A DNA stretch of 64,000 nt from Cycas panzhihuaensis (Eukaryota > Cycadophyta), in the NCBI GenBank assembly GCA_023213395.1, contig CM041465.1, forward strand, positions 160,153,741 to 160,217,740, read 5' to 3'. The translations under genes were made by a program, and so were the position numbers. Of the stretch, positions 23,738 through 34,399 are shown one piece after another. Every line of letters starts with the position of its first letter. Within the stretch, counting starts at the first letter, position 1. A model generated the notes under the pieces. The model saw nothing but the letters and a program-made list of their open reading frames with translations. It was not told the origin of the DNA and did no database searches.

Positions 23738-24419
23738 TCTGTCTGAAGAAGACCCCGCGTCTTCTCCTCCTAGTCTCATGCGGTTCGCCCCTATTGGCAT
23801 TGGGAGTTACGGGTACCTTACTTCGTTTAGTGATGATGAGTCGCTCGACAAAGACGAGGATTGTCTTCACCCTGTCTCTTTCCTCTACGCCAGTAGGTCG
23901 TACTTGCCCTGTTCTAGATCCTCATCTAGAACCCCTCTCGTCGATGAGGCTAGCCCCTCGTGTGTGTCACACGTCATCGCTCATGTTGACCCGCCTGTTG
24001 CCAGTTCTTCTTTTTCATTACCCCCCATAGGTAATGGCTTTGAGGAATTGCCTTTTGCTCCTTTCGAGGAGCCTCTCCCTGGTTTCCTTTCAGATTTCCA
24101 TGAGGAAGTTGAGCAACCTGATGGCCATCATGGTCCCGTTGCTCTTACTCCCTCCAGTGCTTCTTCTGCTCGAAGTAAGGTCATCTATGGGGTGGATTAC
24201 TTCGAGGATGATGAAGCCTTGCTCAAGCATCTAGCAGGCCTTGTGCCCAACTTGCCTTATGGTCACCACCGGCTTGGTCATCAGAAGATCCTCGCGATCG
24301 AATCCACGCTTGCCTATCCGATCCCGTCTCTTGTTCCTCCTCCTCCTATTGATCTTGCTCCTCTCCACTTCGAGGAGGGCAATGCCATGTGCATGGGGGA
24401 AACTCAAGACATAGTCTTG

Positions 24420-24834
24420 GCCCTGGGCAAGGTCATTAAGGTTGGGTTGGAATGTTCCCCTGATGAGATAAGGGAGTACTCCCTTCTGTTCCAGGAGTTC
24501 CGAGACATTTTTGCGTGGGATTATGCTGACATGAAGGGAATCGACCCCTCGATTGTCACTCATAACCTCACCACCCTTCCTGGCGCCCGTCCTGTGCCGT
24601 ATAAGATCCCTTCACCCGAAGCTATCTACCACCGTCAAGATGGAGGTTGAGAAGCTTCTGGACGCTGAGCTCGAATATCTCCATGACCGTTTGACCAAAT
24701 TCAAACCCCGATGGGTTGGTCCTTTCGTCATTATCGAATCCCTCGATAATGGTGCTTATAGGATAGCCACCCTGGAAGGGCTTGAATTTGAGAAAGCCGT
24801 TAATGGGATGTTCCTTAAGAAGTTTTACGCATGA
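24420..24834 (+). pseudogene. RT N-terminus joined to integrase C-terminus (pol core deleted)
   Basis: 24,420-24,640 gives LLFQEFRDIFAWDYADMKGI, DPSIVTHNLTTLPGARPVPYKI: the conserved entry of gypsy RT. After a one-base shift the protein continues KMEVEKLLDAE, the next RT motif. From about 24,684 the sequence becomes LHDRLTKFKPRWVGPFVIIE and SLDNGAYRIATLEG, the C-terminal GPF/Y-type module that ends gypsy integrases, closing with a stop at 24,832-24,834. The whole RT palm, RNase H, integrase zinc finger and D,D-E core, normally about 1,000 codons, are missing between two adjacent codons. Confidence 0.85.
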
Positions 24835-25490
24835 TCTCTCAGTGATCCCTTCGCCCTGCTCTGAAATGAGCCTAAACTACAATCTTAGGTTGTCCCCATT
24901 CTTCCCAACCACAGGTAGAGTGGCAATTTAAGATGGACTCCCTCTTCTTCTTTCTTGCCTTCTACAACCTGCTCCCGTATTCTCTCAGGAACCCTTGTGT
25001 CATCTTGCTTGGACATCCCCCAATCAGGAAGACGCTTGGGGGCATCGTCGCCCCCCTTTCCCCGCCTCCGCTTCCTTCGTGATATCCCGCTATGCTCTCC
25101 TCAGACATGTATGCCACCGCCTCCCTAACCTCACACTTCTATGTCATCCCACTCACGGCGTGTGTGTGTGCCCCTGTTAGGTGTGTGGTCATACATGGGA
25201 GGAACGTGTGTCCATACAACAAAATATCCACAACATAAATCATCTACAACATAACATTCACAATACACAAAAATAAACATACATGTCATCCATATGATAC
25301 ATCATTCACAGCATCTCATATCTGAATGGGGTTCCATTCACCCCATGCGCATATATATATACATCCAAAATCATGTCACATCATACATCCTGGGAAGCTG
25401 GTGTCCTTGCAGGGGGGTACAATCATATGGTCCTATATATGACCCCCTGGAGGCCCGTGCTTTCCCCTGTCAAACCTACATGTACATATC
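24835..25490. other. Spacer between pol remnant and antisense ORF
   Basis: No domain recognised. It includes a locally AT-rich stretch (25,195-25,300) with repeated ACAACATA-like words, unusual inside this GC-rich element. It may be the 3' untranslated part of the antisense unit. Confidence 0.4.
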
Positions 25491-25703
25491 CTACTACTGT
25501 GGCCCTGCTCCTGGGGTGCCATCTCCCAGTCTCTGTGATCCCTCTCCTGGGGACCACATGCCTCCGAGGCTCCTCCTGGGCCTCCGCGAGCTGCCTGCCT
25601 CACTCTCCTCATCCCTAGGTCGTCTCAGGGTCGTCGCCGCCGTGTGGGTCCGTGTCCTTCTCCAGCTCGACCTCGATACCATCTGTGCTACTAGCTGATC
25701 GTA

Positions 25704-27460
25704 TCTGGCCTAGATACGATCCTGCTCTCCCTGGAGTGCCTCCTCTATCATCCTGAGACGCTCTGTGATGATTATCAGCTGGGTCCTACTCTCGTTATCT
25801 CTGCCTGCACCACCCTGTGCCTCTAGAGTCTGGACCCGTCCTCGCAGCTCATCTCTCTTGCGTCTCGCGTCATCCCTCTCGCCTCGCCATCTCTCTCTCC
25901 TTCTGCGGTCATCCTCGGATGTGGCATGCTCTTGGGACTCTGCAGCCCATATGTCCCTCGCCCTCACCACCGGGGCGAACACCACTCTGTGGGCTCCTGC
26001 CGCACTAGGCACATCACCTGCCTGGATGGGCGGTTGCCCCACTGCATACACCGGGGAATATCTCCTCACCATGCCTCTATCAATCTCCGATCTGTTGTAC
26101 CGCCAATGCAACATGCCATGTGTCACCTATATCTCACCATACCATGATCAAACCAAACCAAACATCTATCTGATGCCAAATGACTCGAAAAGGTTAGGTC
26201 TCACTGTTGGCCTTTGCTCCTCCGATCAGCGCAAGATCCTCCCTCCCGACTCTCCGCCACCGAGGTGCCTCGTCCCCTGCACCTCCTCACTGGGTCCCTC
26301 TCCTCGCGGGAGGGCCCGGCTCTCATCCCACAGATCCCATCACGATCCGTAGCTGCGGGCCCTAGTCACAGTCCCCGATCTCGCCTATGCTCCCGACAGC
26401 CCCGCCTCTCCTCCCAGCCTCGGGATGGACCCTCCGCCTCCCCGCTGCCCCGATAGGCTCGCCTCCCTGTAGGTCATGATGGCCGCCGCTATCTCCACTG
26501 TCTCCACTATCTCCATCATCATCGCTATCATCGCTGCGGTACTCTGCCCGCCCGCCTGTCGCCGCTATCCCACCTCACCGCCCCTGTAGGGCTCGGTATA
26601 TAGTCCGGGAGGGTGAGGAGGTTCAGTGATGTGGCCTCACCGATCGCCCCGACATGGGCTCGCCCTCCGTCCCCTCAGTCGAGTCTGCCACCTGTGGACC
26701 ATCGGGGCCTACTCTGTAATAGGGTGTGGTCCCCCCGTTGGTGCCACTGCCGCGAAGTGATTAACATACTAACACTGTAATAGTGTGCTGTATGATAGCC
26801 CACCTCTACCAGACGTCCTGATAGTATCCAACTGGGCAACGAGGTTCGCCGCTATCAGGGCTACCCAGTCCATCCTCTCGCTGGCTTCGCAGTGGCAAAC
26901 TGCATCCATCCATCCTCCTGGTACCTCCCGATAGTTCTGTTTCCAGGAAATCTGGAACAGAATGCATAATATGACTAGCTTCCTCACTCGAGGAATCCCC
27001 GACATCAGAACTGTCTAGAGGGGTGCTCCCCTCCGATCCCACCTGTCAGCTCCTGTGAAGAACAGAGCTGCCTCCCTGTGCGTTGCCTCAGTGCTGGGTA
27101 GCGTCCCGAGTCTCACCGGCCTCCCTGTCACCGGAACTCCCAGTATCTGCCGGATGTCCCTCGGCGTGACCATCACATCCCCCACCTGCAGTAGGTAGAA
27201 TACATGCCTCCTCCTGTCCCAATGGGACACTATATCAACCAATAGCCTCTGATCTGACGTGTATTGAGGTGTCTTGAGGGCCTTGCAGACAGCCACACCT
27301 CCGCAAAGATGTCCCTATCCTCCCGAGTCATCATCTCCATGTAACTCAAAGATAGCCATACCGACGTTTCGGCAGTATCTACCATGAGGACAGCCTGTTC
27401 ACACCAAAAACAACTCAAGTCAGTCTCATGATTAGTCACTATCATCTCGCTCTCTCTCAA
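25704..27460 (-). pseudogene. Antisense plant-mobile-domain-like ORF
   Basis: On the minus strand from 27,460 the frames give REDRDIFAEVWLSA, then after a one-base shift LKTPQYTSDQRLLVDIVSHW, DRRRHVFYLLQVGDVMVTPR and DIRQILGVPVTGRP. This is the shape of the plant mobile domain (PMD) seen in MAIN-like proteins and in MuDR and gypsy elements: an HTFHL-like strand, G-E-M-T-I-T, then an L-G-L-P-V-x-G-x-P turn. Further downstream MDWVALIAANLVAQLDTIRT resembles the later PMD block. The last part (25,710-26,126) encodes a highly charged Arg/Glu/Asp-rich probable coiled coil. The function of PMD in elements is not established. It is frameshifted at two or more places; 26,130-26,760 shows no single good frame and could include introns. 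Confidence 0.7.
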
Positions 27461-27531
27461 ATCTCTCTCTGCTTGAGATTTGGGGCTCTTTTGACCATCA
27501 TGTTCTCCTTTCTGCCTTTTTGCCTTCGCAC

Positions 27532-27567
27532 CGTGCCAAACTTAGCGGTACCGCTAAGTTTGGCACG
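27532..27567. repeat. Perfect 36-bp palindrome
   Basis: Every base of 27,532-27,567 pairs with its mirror position on the opposite strand, with no loop. The centre is GCGGTACCGC. It lies about 70 bp upstream of the first recognisable codon of the antisense ORF. Confidence 0.97.
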
Positions 27568-27593
27568 AGTCCCGCGGTGATGTGGGGCCCACG

Positions 27594-27710
27594 GCAATGA
27601 TCGTGGCACCGCGATCATTTCCACGGTACGAACGGCGACCCCCCTTAGGGGGGGTTTTCCGCCCAAAAACAAAAAAAAAATCTTCTGGTGGACCCCGTGG
27701 GGCCCACCGG
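27594..27710. repeat. Cluster of further GC-rich inverted repeats
   Basis: Three more hairpins follow the palindrome. 27,596-27,619 has perfect 8-bp arms AATGATCG/CGATCATT. 27,639-27,653 has C6-TTA-G6. 27,687-27,708 has 10-bp arms with one mismatch around GT. Together with the palindrome they form a dense structured block of about 180 bp. Confidence 0.85.
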
Positions 27711-28591
27711 GACCAGGGCTCCCTAATGCCCAGGTCCCCGCCTCTTTATGGGTCTGATTCGAATCCCAAGAAGCCTTCTGTTGCCCATAAGGGGCACTAA
27801 TACTATGCAAAAATTACTTCAAAAGATGAGAAACCTTCAAACTTTGAGCTTTGAGATGGGCTAGGTTTAGTGACATCCACTCACTGGATCTGGTCTCGCC
27901 ACTGCCATGTCGTCTGGTCGGTCGTGTTGGCTCTCTCCGCTCTCTGATCTGATGGTCAGATCTCCCTCGGCGTGCCTCTAAAGTTGGGTAGCACTCCGCT
28001 GTGTAAGGAAATGGCTCGTTTCAGATGAGAGCCAAGTGAAAATGAATCCATTTTCCCGTTGCTTTCCTTATATAAAGTGGGCCCCAACCCGCACTCCCTC
28101 TGCTTTTGGTCTCGTGATCACCGTCGGGACCGTCTCGTTGTCCTGATTACCTTTACCTTCTGGCCCTGTCGTCAATTGTGCTTTATCGATGCCCTTTTTG
28201 CTTGCCCTTGTGAGGGCATTTATGCTGCCTCGTTATCGCGCTTTTTCGCCAGGGCCCTTCTGCATCATTTTGCGTGCTACTCCCGTGTGCGCCTGAGTTT
28301 ATACTCGTTTGGCTCGTTTCATCACCCTGGACTCGTTTCCATGGCCCTTTCTCGCTCCTGGGTCCCCAAAGGGAATGCCTCCCCCGCCTGGGGGCATGTT
28401 TCACTTCCTGAAGCGACCTTTTGGAGCCCCAGGAGGCCGTTCCTTCCGACCACCCTCTGCTGGTGATCGGGTTGCTTGCTCTCACCCTAGGTAACCTCAT
28501 TGCTAGGTCCTCCTACCCTTCACGGCCACCTTTCTACTTGCCTTTCGAGTGTTGCTCTCATTTTCTATTAACTACCTGGATTCTGTCACCT
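27711..28591. other. Region between divergent ORFs
   Basis: No domain recognised. It separates the antisense ORF (starting near 27,460 leftward) from the sense RNase H-like ORF (28,592 rightward), and contains a TATA-like box (see separate entry). Confidence 0.4.
28069..28077 (+). promoter_or_regulatory. Candidate TATA box for the downstream RNase H-like ORF
   Basis: TATATAAAG in a GC-rich context on the + strand, about 520 bp before the ATG at 28,592. Its position would suit a separate sense transcript. Sequence match only. Confidence 0.3.
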
Positions 28592-29010
28592 ATGTCCGTC
28601 TACATCTTTACCGACGGCGGAAGCCGCGGTAATCCTGGACCTTCTGCCGCTGCGTGGATTCTCCGCAGCCCGTCTGGACATGATCTCCTCCACTCTGGGA
28701 TCTTCCTCCTAGAGGCTACCAACAACGGTCGAGTATACAAACAATTATCGAAGCCCCATCGATGTCCTATGTTTCCATCATAGACCCATTGTTTTGCTTT
28801 GCGACTCTTAAGTTGTGGTGTCTCATCTCACCCAGGTTTACTAGGTGCGATGCCCTCACTTGAGGACTCTTACTTCTGCTGCCAAATCCCTCCTGGCCCG
28901 CTTTGCTTCTGTTAATATCTAGCATATCCCTCGGGCTCTCAACGCTGAGGCAGATAGTCTTGTTCACCTCATCCTTGAGTGCCGCCTTTCCCTCCTTGCT
29001 GACCGTCCCT
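28592..29010 (+). pseudogene. RNase HI-like ORF, separate from pol
   Basis: ATG at 28,592 opens MSVYIFTDGGSRGNPGPSAA, the first motif of type I ribonuclease H with the first catalytic Asp in TDGGS. ATNN follows, and the catalytic Glu block (NN-x-x-E) survives only after a one-base shift (V-E-Y near 28,730). CDS near 28,800 is the third acidic motif (GDS in relatives), with VVVSHLT after a stop. HIPRALNAEADSLVHL at about 28,920-28,970 supplies the His and last Asp. All four acidic positions and the His can be traced, although stops and one frameshift break the frame. GGSRGNPGP is closer to cellular or archaeal-type RNase HI than to the gypsy pol RNase H. Tat elements are known to carry a second RNase H, but normally inside pol next to the first. 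Confidence 0.8.
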
Positions 29011-29402
29011 GAGGTTTGCCTGGCCTTCCCGTTGCCCAAGCCCCAGGTCGTCTGTCACTTTGCTTCGCGATCCGCTCGCACCTCCGAAATTGGGTTACTA
29101 ATGAGGTAAAACTATGGTACCCACCATTTGTTCTTTATTTAGCTATGCATGTTCTTTTGCATTCTTTGTGGTGGGGGCAGCCCCCTCACCTGTCTCATTC
29201 TCCCAGTCAGTTTCCAGGTGGCCCATAGCAGCCCCTATGTTGTCTCCACCGCCAGATCCACGCATCCCGCCACGACACTCACCAAGAACCTTGCTCATCG
29301 TTATGATCTTGATTGATATATCTATACACATGTAAGCATCGACAGTTGTGTTGCTAGCATTCGCCATCGCACCAGGCTTCCGAGCGACAAGGCTCTGCTG
29401 CC

Positions 29403-29412
29403 AAGGGGGCAG
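29403..29412 (+). promoter_or_regulatory. Tat-like element polypurine tract
   Basis: AAGGGGGCAG immediately before the right LTR, the expected plus-strand primer position. Confidence 0.75.
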
Positions 29413-31989
29413 TGTTTCCCAGCTTCCGGGAATGGATACGGAATCACCAACTCAAGTAAGTACAGGTATGTCTCTCGCATTATCATTACTTTCTTTTACT
29501 GGATGTTTGCTTGCGTATCTGCATGTGTATGACTTTGTGGGCAACCTTGTAGTCGTCCACACTTATTTTAGCCTATGACGACTATAGCAGGGGCACACTC
29601 CTAGCGAGTATGGCACCCTGGTGACCACATTACTTCCTGCATCTGCCCTCCTTGCTCTAGGATCCACTAGGTTTGCGCCACCTCCGCCCGTGTGATGACT
29701 CATCATCGTTTGGTCAACTTGCCACCCCACTCGAGCCCTATTTTTGCTCCTTTGGACCCTTTTGTTGGCTTGTTTGCTCCCGGGTAGGTGTTCTAGCTTT
29801 CTATTAGTCTTTTCAGTCATCTGCCCCCAGTCTAGACTGGTTGGTGGGCCCCATTTGTGGCTCTAGGTGCGTACCACCAGATTTTTCGCGGTACCGCTGG
29901 AATATCCGTGGTACCGCGAAATTCCAGCAGACGACCGCCCTGTGCTATTTTTAAAAATCTGCCGTGGCAATTTCGCATTTATTACGAAACTGCCACGTGG
30001 CTCGCGTCTTATTTCTCTTCCAGCCGTGCCCTAATCATGCACTTTAGGGTTTTGCTTGAGTACTTAAGCCCTTTTTGGCTCATTTTCAAGGATTCTTTGG
30101 CTCACTTTTGGAATTGCTCTCAAGGAAACATCATCCTGCTCTACTCTTCTCACCGTCCGCTGTCACATCGACAGTGTCCCTCCTTCAGCGTCCTGCTCTC
30201 CTTTGGCGTGGTCGAGACATCCTCCCGGCCCTCAAACGCCTGGAGAGGGCCCCTTGGAGTGGTTTCTAGTTGATCTTTGCCTGTGGAGCCCGCAAGTGCC
30301 CCAAGTGTGTGTTTCCCATCACATCTCAAGCGTGGTCTCAAACTGCTTACTTTCAGATCCGGCTAATTTCTCACCCTCTTCATCGCTTTGGTTGAGGCAA
30401 ACCCTTGCCTCTCCTTTTCGTGTATTCCTTGTTTTGTCTTGGTTTTCTTGTGATATTTGTGCTTAAGTTTGTTTGCTCTTGCTTGTTTCTTGAGAGTTGG
30501 TTTTCCTCCCTTTTGAGGACTGCTATACCACTCTTTCTGTGCTTCTTACATGCGTTTGCTGCTCAAGGCAGCGGCGTTGAGGGGTGGCATAGGTTTTGGA
30601 GAGGAGTTGGGTGGATTCCGTACCACCTTCCACGCTCCCTAAGCAGCTCTAAGCCCTCCAAAGCCTCCCTCTCGCCCCGTGCTGCCCTTGGCTTGCAAAC
30701 AAGGGTTTGGAGGCTCCCTTTGGTTGCCCAAACCAGTGCTGTCACAAGTTGCAGTGCTGATTTGGGGCCTTTTGCTCAGGTTTGGGCATCACCCATAAGT
30801 CCCAACCGCTGGTTTTTGCTTCACCTTTTCTCCCCGGTCACCCGGTTTGCTCCCCATAGCATCTCGGTTAGCCGCGGGTGTCCTTGGGTCTCTCCTTACC
30901 CTTTTTGCTGCCGTTTTCTAGCCCTTACTCTTGACTTTCTCCTCGCTGCCTCGTGGCTCTTGAGGGGAGGTTAGGACACCATTTGCAGGAGGTAGGCCAC
31001 TCCGAGGCTTACCCAATCATCTACTTTCACCTTGGTCTCTTTCTTTTGGTACTTTCATTGTTGGATTAGCACTAACATATGTATATTCAGATTCTCGTTT
31101 ATGTTATTTAGGCATATATTGTTAGAGTTTTGTGTTGCATGTTAGTGTTCTTCCTTCGGGAAGAGAGAGAGAGACCGCTATTGCTTGCAGGTATTTGGGA
31201 AGCGCGGAGAACATCGCCCGTTGGCCTCATTACCAGTAAGCACCTTTACATGTGTTATGTTTTTATGCTATTTCATTTATTAGTTGGTGCTTCCTTTCTT
31301 TCTTTGGTTCTGCATGTGATTTTCTGGGGAAGGTAAGGAAGCCCCTCTTTCGTCCGCCGCAACATCTTGCATCCAGTACGTCACGCGGAGTGGTTGGGTG
31401 CTCCTTGAGAAGGCTTCTTCATCACGCACGCCCTCGATCCAGGTGCACGTTTCGCCCCCATTTGCTACCTCCTTTCCGCCTTTTATTTTTCTTGTTGTAA
31501 TTAGCACATTGAAAGATAAAAGGGGAAAATTGGTTTGGTACTTGTTTATGATTCGTTTATCTTGTTACATGTATCTTTACCATTCGTAGGAAAGATTGTA
31601 GAAGCCCTCTTCTCCCCTACCTTTCCTTCTCTCTCCTTAACCACACAAGTGCCTTGCTTCTCGCATCACTCGTGTGCAGGTTAGGTTGTGTAGGCTTACT
31701 CCCCCTATCTCCATTAGGTCCTCTCTTCCCCCTTCCGCCACCCAAGGGTGGGAGGATCCTACCTCCGTGTCAACCTGTGTTTGCCCTACGCACCTTCACC
31801 CCTTGTTCGAGGCGGTGAAGGGTCACCTGATAGTAGCCATACTCCATTGCAAATCCTGAACTCGCGCTCCAGCGCACAGGGCGCTCTGCGTGATAGTTAC
31901 TCACCTTTTAGGTTCCACCTTCTATCATTTCACCACTCACTCTCCCCCACACCTATCAGTTAGGTAGTTATCCCGTAGCAGCGCGTCCA
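29413..31989 (+). repeat. Tat-like element 3' LTR
   Basis: Matches 17,825-20,357 along its length, beginning TGTTTCCC. It differs by many substitutions and small indels, and by a replaced segment near 29,880-29,960. A candidate duplication GAAGG follows at 31,990. Confidence 0.88.
29884..29921. repeat. Inverted repeat in a variable block of the 3' LTR
   Basis: Perfect 12-bp arms at 29,884-29,895 and 29,910-29,921 around a 14-base loop. An overlapping alternative pairing, GCTGGAA (29,896-29,902) with TTCCAGC (29,923-29,929), competes with it. The 5' LTR has unrelated sequence at the same place. The motif GCGGTACCGCT is shared with the 36-bp palindrome at 27,532. Confidence 0.85.
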
Positions 31990-31994
31990 GAAGG

Positions 31995-32791
31995 TAATGG
32001 GTTTTACTGTACATACACCATTATAAACCTAATAAACACTAAAGAAATTGTTGAAATCTAGTCTAAAAAGACATAATCAAATTTATTATTCAAGTAGTTT
32101 ATGAGGCAATACAAATGCCAAATACACTACTAAACCACACCTTATAACAAATCCTAAAAGGATTAACAATCATAGAAATAGGCAGAAAGAAGAATTAATT
32201 ATACTAAATTTAGAAGATAATGGGATTATTCATCAATCATAGGTTAGAACCTAACTTATAAGAGTTATTTTTAGACCTAGAATAACATAATTCTAAGTAA
32301 ATCTTATTAATGAGGGTATTAGAAAATATCTAAATGACTACCAAAACTTGACATCTAAAGAATAAAAAGCATACTAATTCCAAGTATATTTTAATTATTT
32401 ATAGTTCATACAATCATAAAAGAAGAAAAAACTAGAAAACACTGTGATCCAATGCTTTAACATTGAGTAGAAGATAAATGAACCAAGAGTATGGATTCAA
32501 CAAATAGAGAAATATTTTTTCCTAGTGGAAATTAAGCCAACAGAGTAAGTTGCTTTAGTTGTATTGCATCTAGATGGAATTTCATATGAATAGTGGTAAA
32601 GCTTAGAGCATACCATATTCTGAAACTTATTACTAACCCAAAAGAATTTCATTTACTTATTCATTAAAAGATTTATATTTACAACTAATTACAATTATTA
32701 TTATGAATTATGAAAATTAAGATATAGCACAACATTCACCAAATTGAGTTATGTAATAGAGAATGTTTCAACTAATAGGCTCATTTAGTTA
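31995..32791. other. Unassigned AT-rich DNA
   Basis: No open frame of note and no element motif recognised between the GC-rich element and the next LTR. Confidence 0.5.
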
Positions 32792-33272
32792 TGTTGGAAT
32801 ATATGATATATTCACATATATAATATTTAATGTTAATGATGTGGACCCATACACAAAACCCCCTTATAGATATATTAAGATATGTTAAATGCACATTTAT
32901 ATATGTACACAATCTATTTGATAATGAAATAGCTCAAGAGAAATAATAGGTTAATCATGAGATAAATAATGATATAAATAAGTACACACACCACTTAGGA
33001 ACCTAAGAAAGGTCTAAGACTTGGAGATGTATTCATTTTAATATTTAAAAGGAGCTCCCAACTCTACTTTCTCCCATGGTTTTTTCCACATCAAAATTTT
33101 CACATATAAATTTATTGCCTCTCATGTGATGATATTTATTGATATATGTTCATTGATATTTAATTCATGTTTTATGTTTATTCCTTTATATATTTACATA
33201 TTCCTCATGATGTTATATAAATGATATATGTTTGATATATTTTTTCTATATTATACTCATTACATCCCAACA
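32792..33272 (+). repeat. Left LTR of the non-coding element
   Basis: Begins TGTTGGAATATATG and ends CCCAACA. It aligns with 42,044-42,525 at roughly 80-85% identity by eye and with the inverted copy at 11,060-11,525. Confidence 0.8.
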
Positions 33273-34118
33273 TGATATCAAACTCAAATTCTAAATTCTA
33301 ACATGGTACCAATGTGAATTTATATGTATATGCATGGTATTAGGGCAATGGTTACAAGTCTATCAAAGTTTACTTGCTATCCATGTTGTGAAAGATCTTG
33401 TATAAGTAGGAAGAAAGCCTATATAAGCTAGTTTAATGAGCTAATATGCCAATGATAGAATAGCAATAAATCTAATGAAAGAGCTAGTATATAATCCATT
33501 ATAGAATCCAATTATGAGGTGGATTTATTAAGGAAAAAAATTGAATATGCTAGAGTTATGTTAGTGATATGTCACCATTATTTAGGGGCTAAATAAAGTT
33601 TAAGTATATGAAAGTAGAATACAAGACAGATGAGAGTCGTATACAAGAGACAAAAGCTATAATAAGTTATATAATAAACTAACTATATGTTAATTTAAAT
33701 TTATATGGATAATTATTTATGTATATTACACATATATTCATGAGCATGTAGATATTTAAAGCAAGTCCACTAGATATGATGAGGAAAATAATTGCAAGTT
33801 AAGATTACTAATGTAAATTGACCCCTTACAAATGTGACTAAGGTTCTTTTATGGTAGTCACTTTAGTTAACCTTACAACTAGAAACTAATAAAGATGTTA
33901 GATGTAATTCCTCATCAGTATGCCAAACAAGTAGTAGGCCTATATAGTGTGATGAGCAACAAACTAAGACAAGTATATTTATAGGTATTTATGATAAACA
34001 TTAAATTAGGTATATTGATGTATATGGCATATAAAGAGTTATTATATGGATTGATTATGGCATTATGATGACATATGAAAATTACATGAATATAAGGGCA
34101 TATTTCAAGGGTTTTGAT

Positions 34119-34337
34119 TGTAGAGAAAATCAGAGAAAAACTTAAACAGAGAAGAGAAAGTACATACTTCTATTGTGATTCAATCTTCTTAAATATACAA
34201 CAATGATGTGATGGTTATAACTTCTAATGTAACTGATCACTTGGATGCTGCCAAGTGGCATGATCTTATGAGTACATTTAAGGGTGGGTCTAACATGGCC
34301 CCCTTTTCTCTCCTAGATAAAACATTATATCTCAACA
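34119..34337 (-). repeat. copia-2 3' LTR
   Basis: 219 bp, TG to CA on the + strand, adjoining the polypurine tract. 9 differences from the partner copy. Confidence 0.95.
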
Positions 34338-34350
34338 CCCCCTCTTAATG
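34338..34350 (-). promoter_or_regulatory. copia-2 polypurine tract
   Basis: On the minus strand this reads as a purine run (AAGAGGGGG) directly before the 3' LTR. Confidence 0.85.
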
Positions 34351-34399
34351 TTTTATCTCTAACAGTCCTATCTTGTCTCTTAAATATTTGAGCCTTTCT

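Larger units (their letters stand above)
17825..31989 (+). mobile_element. Large Tat-like Ty3/gypsy element with deleted pol core and extra ORFs
   Basis: Two roughly 2.5-kb LTRs (about 17,825-20,357 and 29,413-31,989) bracket about 9 kb. GAAGG at 17,820-17,824 and 31,990-31,994 is a candidate 5-bp target-site duplication. The right LTR is preceded by a purine-rich tract. Internal order: gag, protease, start of RT fused to the integrase C-terminus, an antisense plant-mobile-domain-like ORF, an inverted-repeat cluster, and a sense RNase HI-like ORF. Very long LTRs, DNGSS-type protease, the Gag sequence and antisense extra ORF fit the Tat branch (Tat/Ogre/Retand-like). The element is visibly far richer in G+C than either flank. 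Lacking RT and integrase catalysis, it could only have moved with enzymes supplied by a relative. Confidence 0.85.

Noticed and set aside
28059-28466. 135-codon open frame upstream of the RNase H-like ORF
   Set aside because: No recognisable motif, and a competing frame is open on the opposite strand. Probably chance in GC-rich DNA.
31971-31980. Right end of the Tat-like LTR at the CA at 31,980
   Set aside because: The next five bases do not match the left flank, whereas ending at 31,989 gives the GAAGG duplication. The end remains uncertain by about 9 bp.
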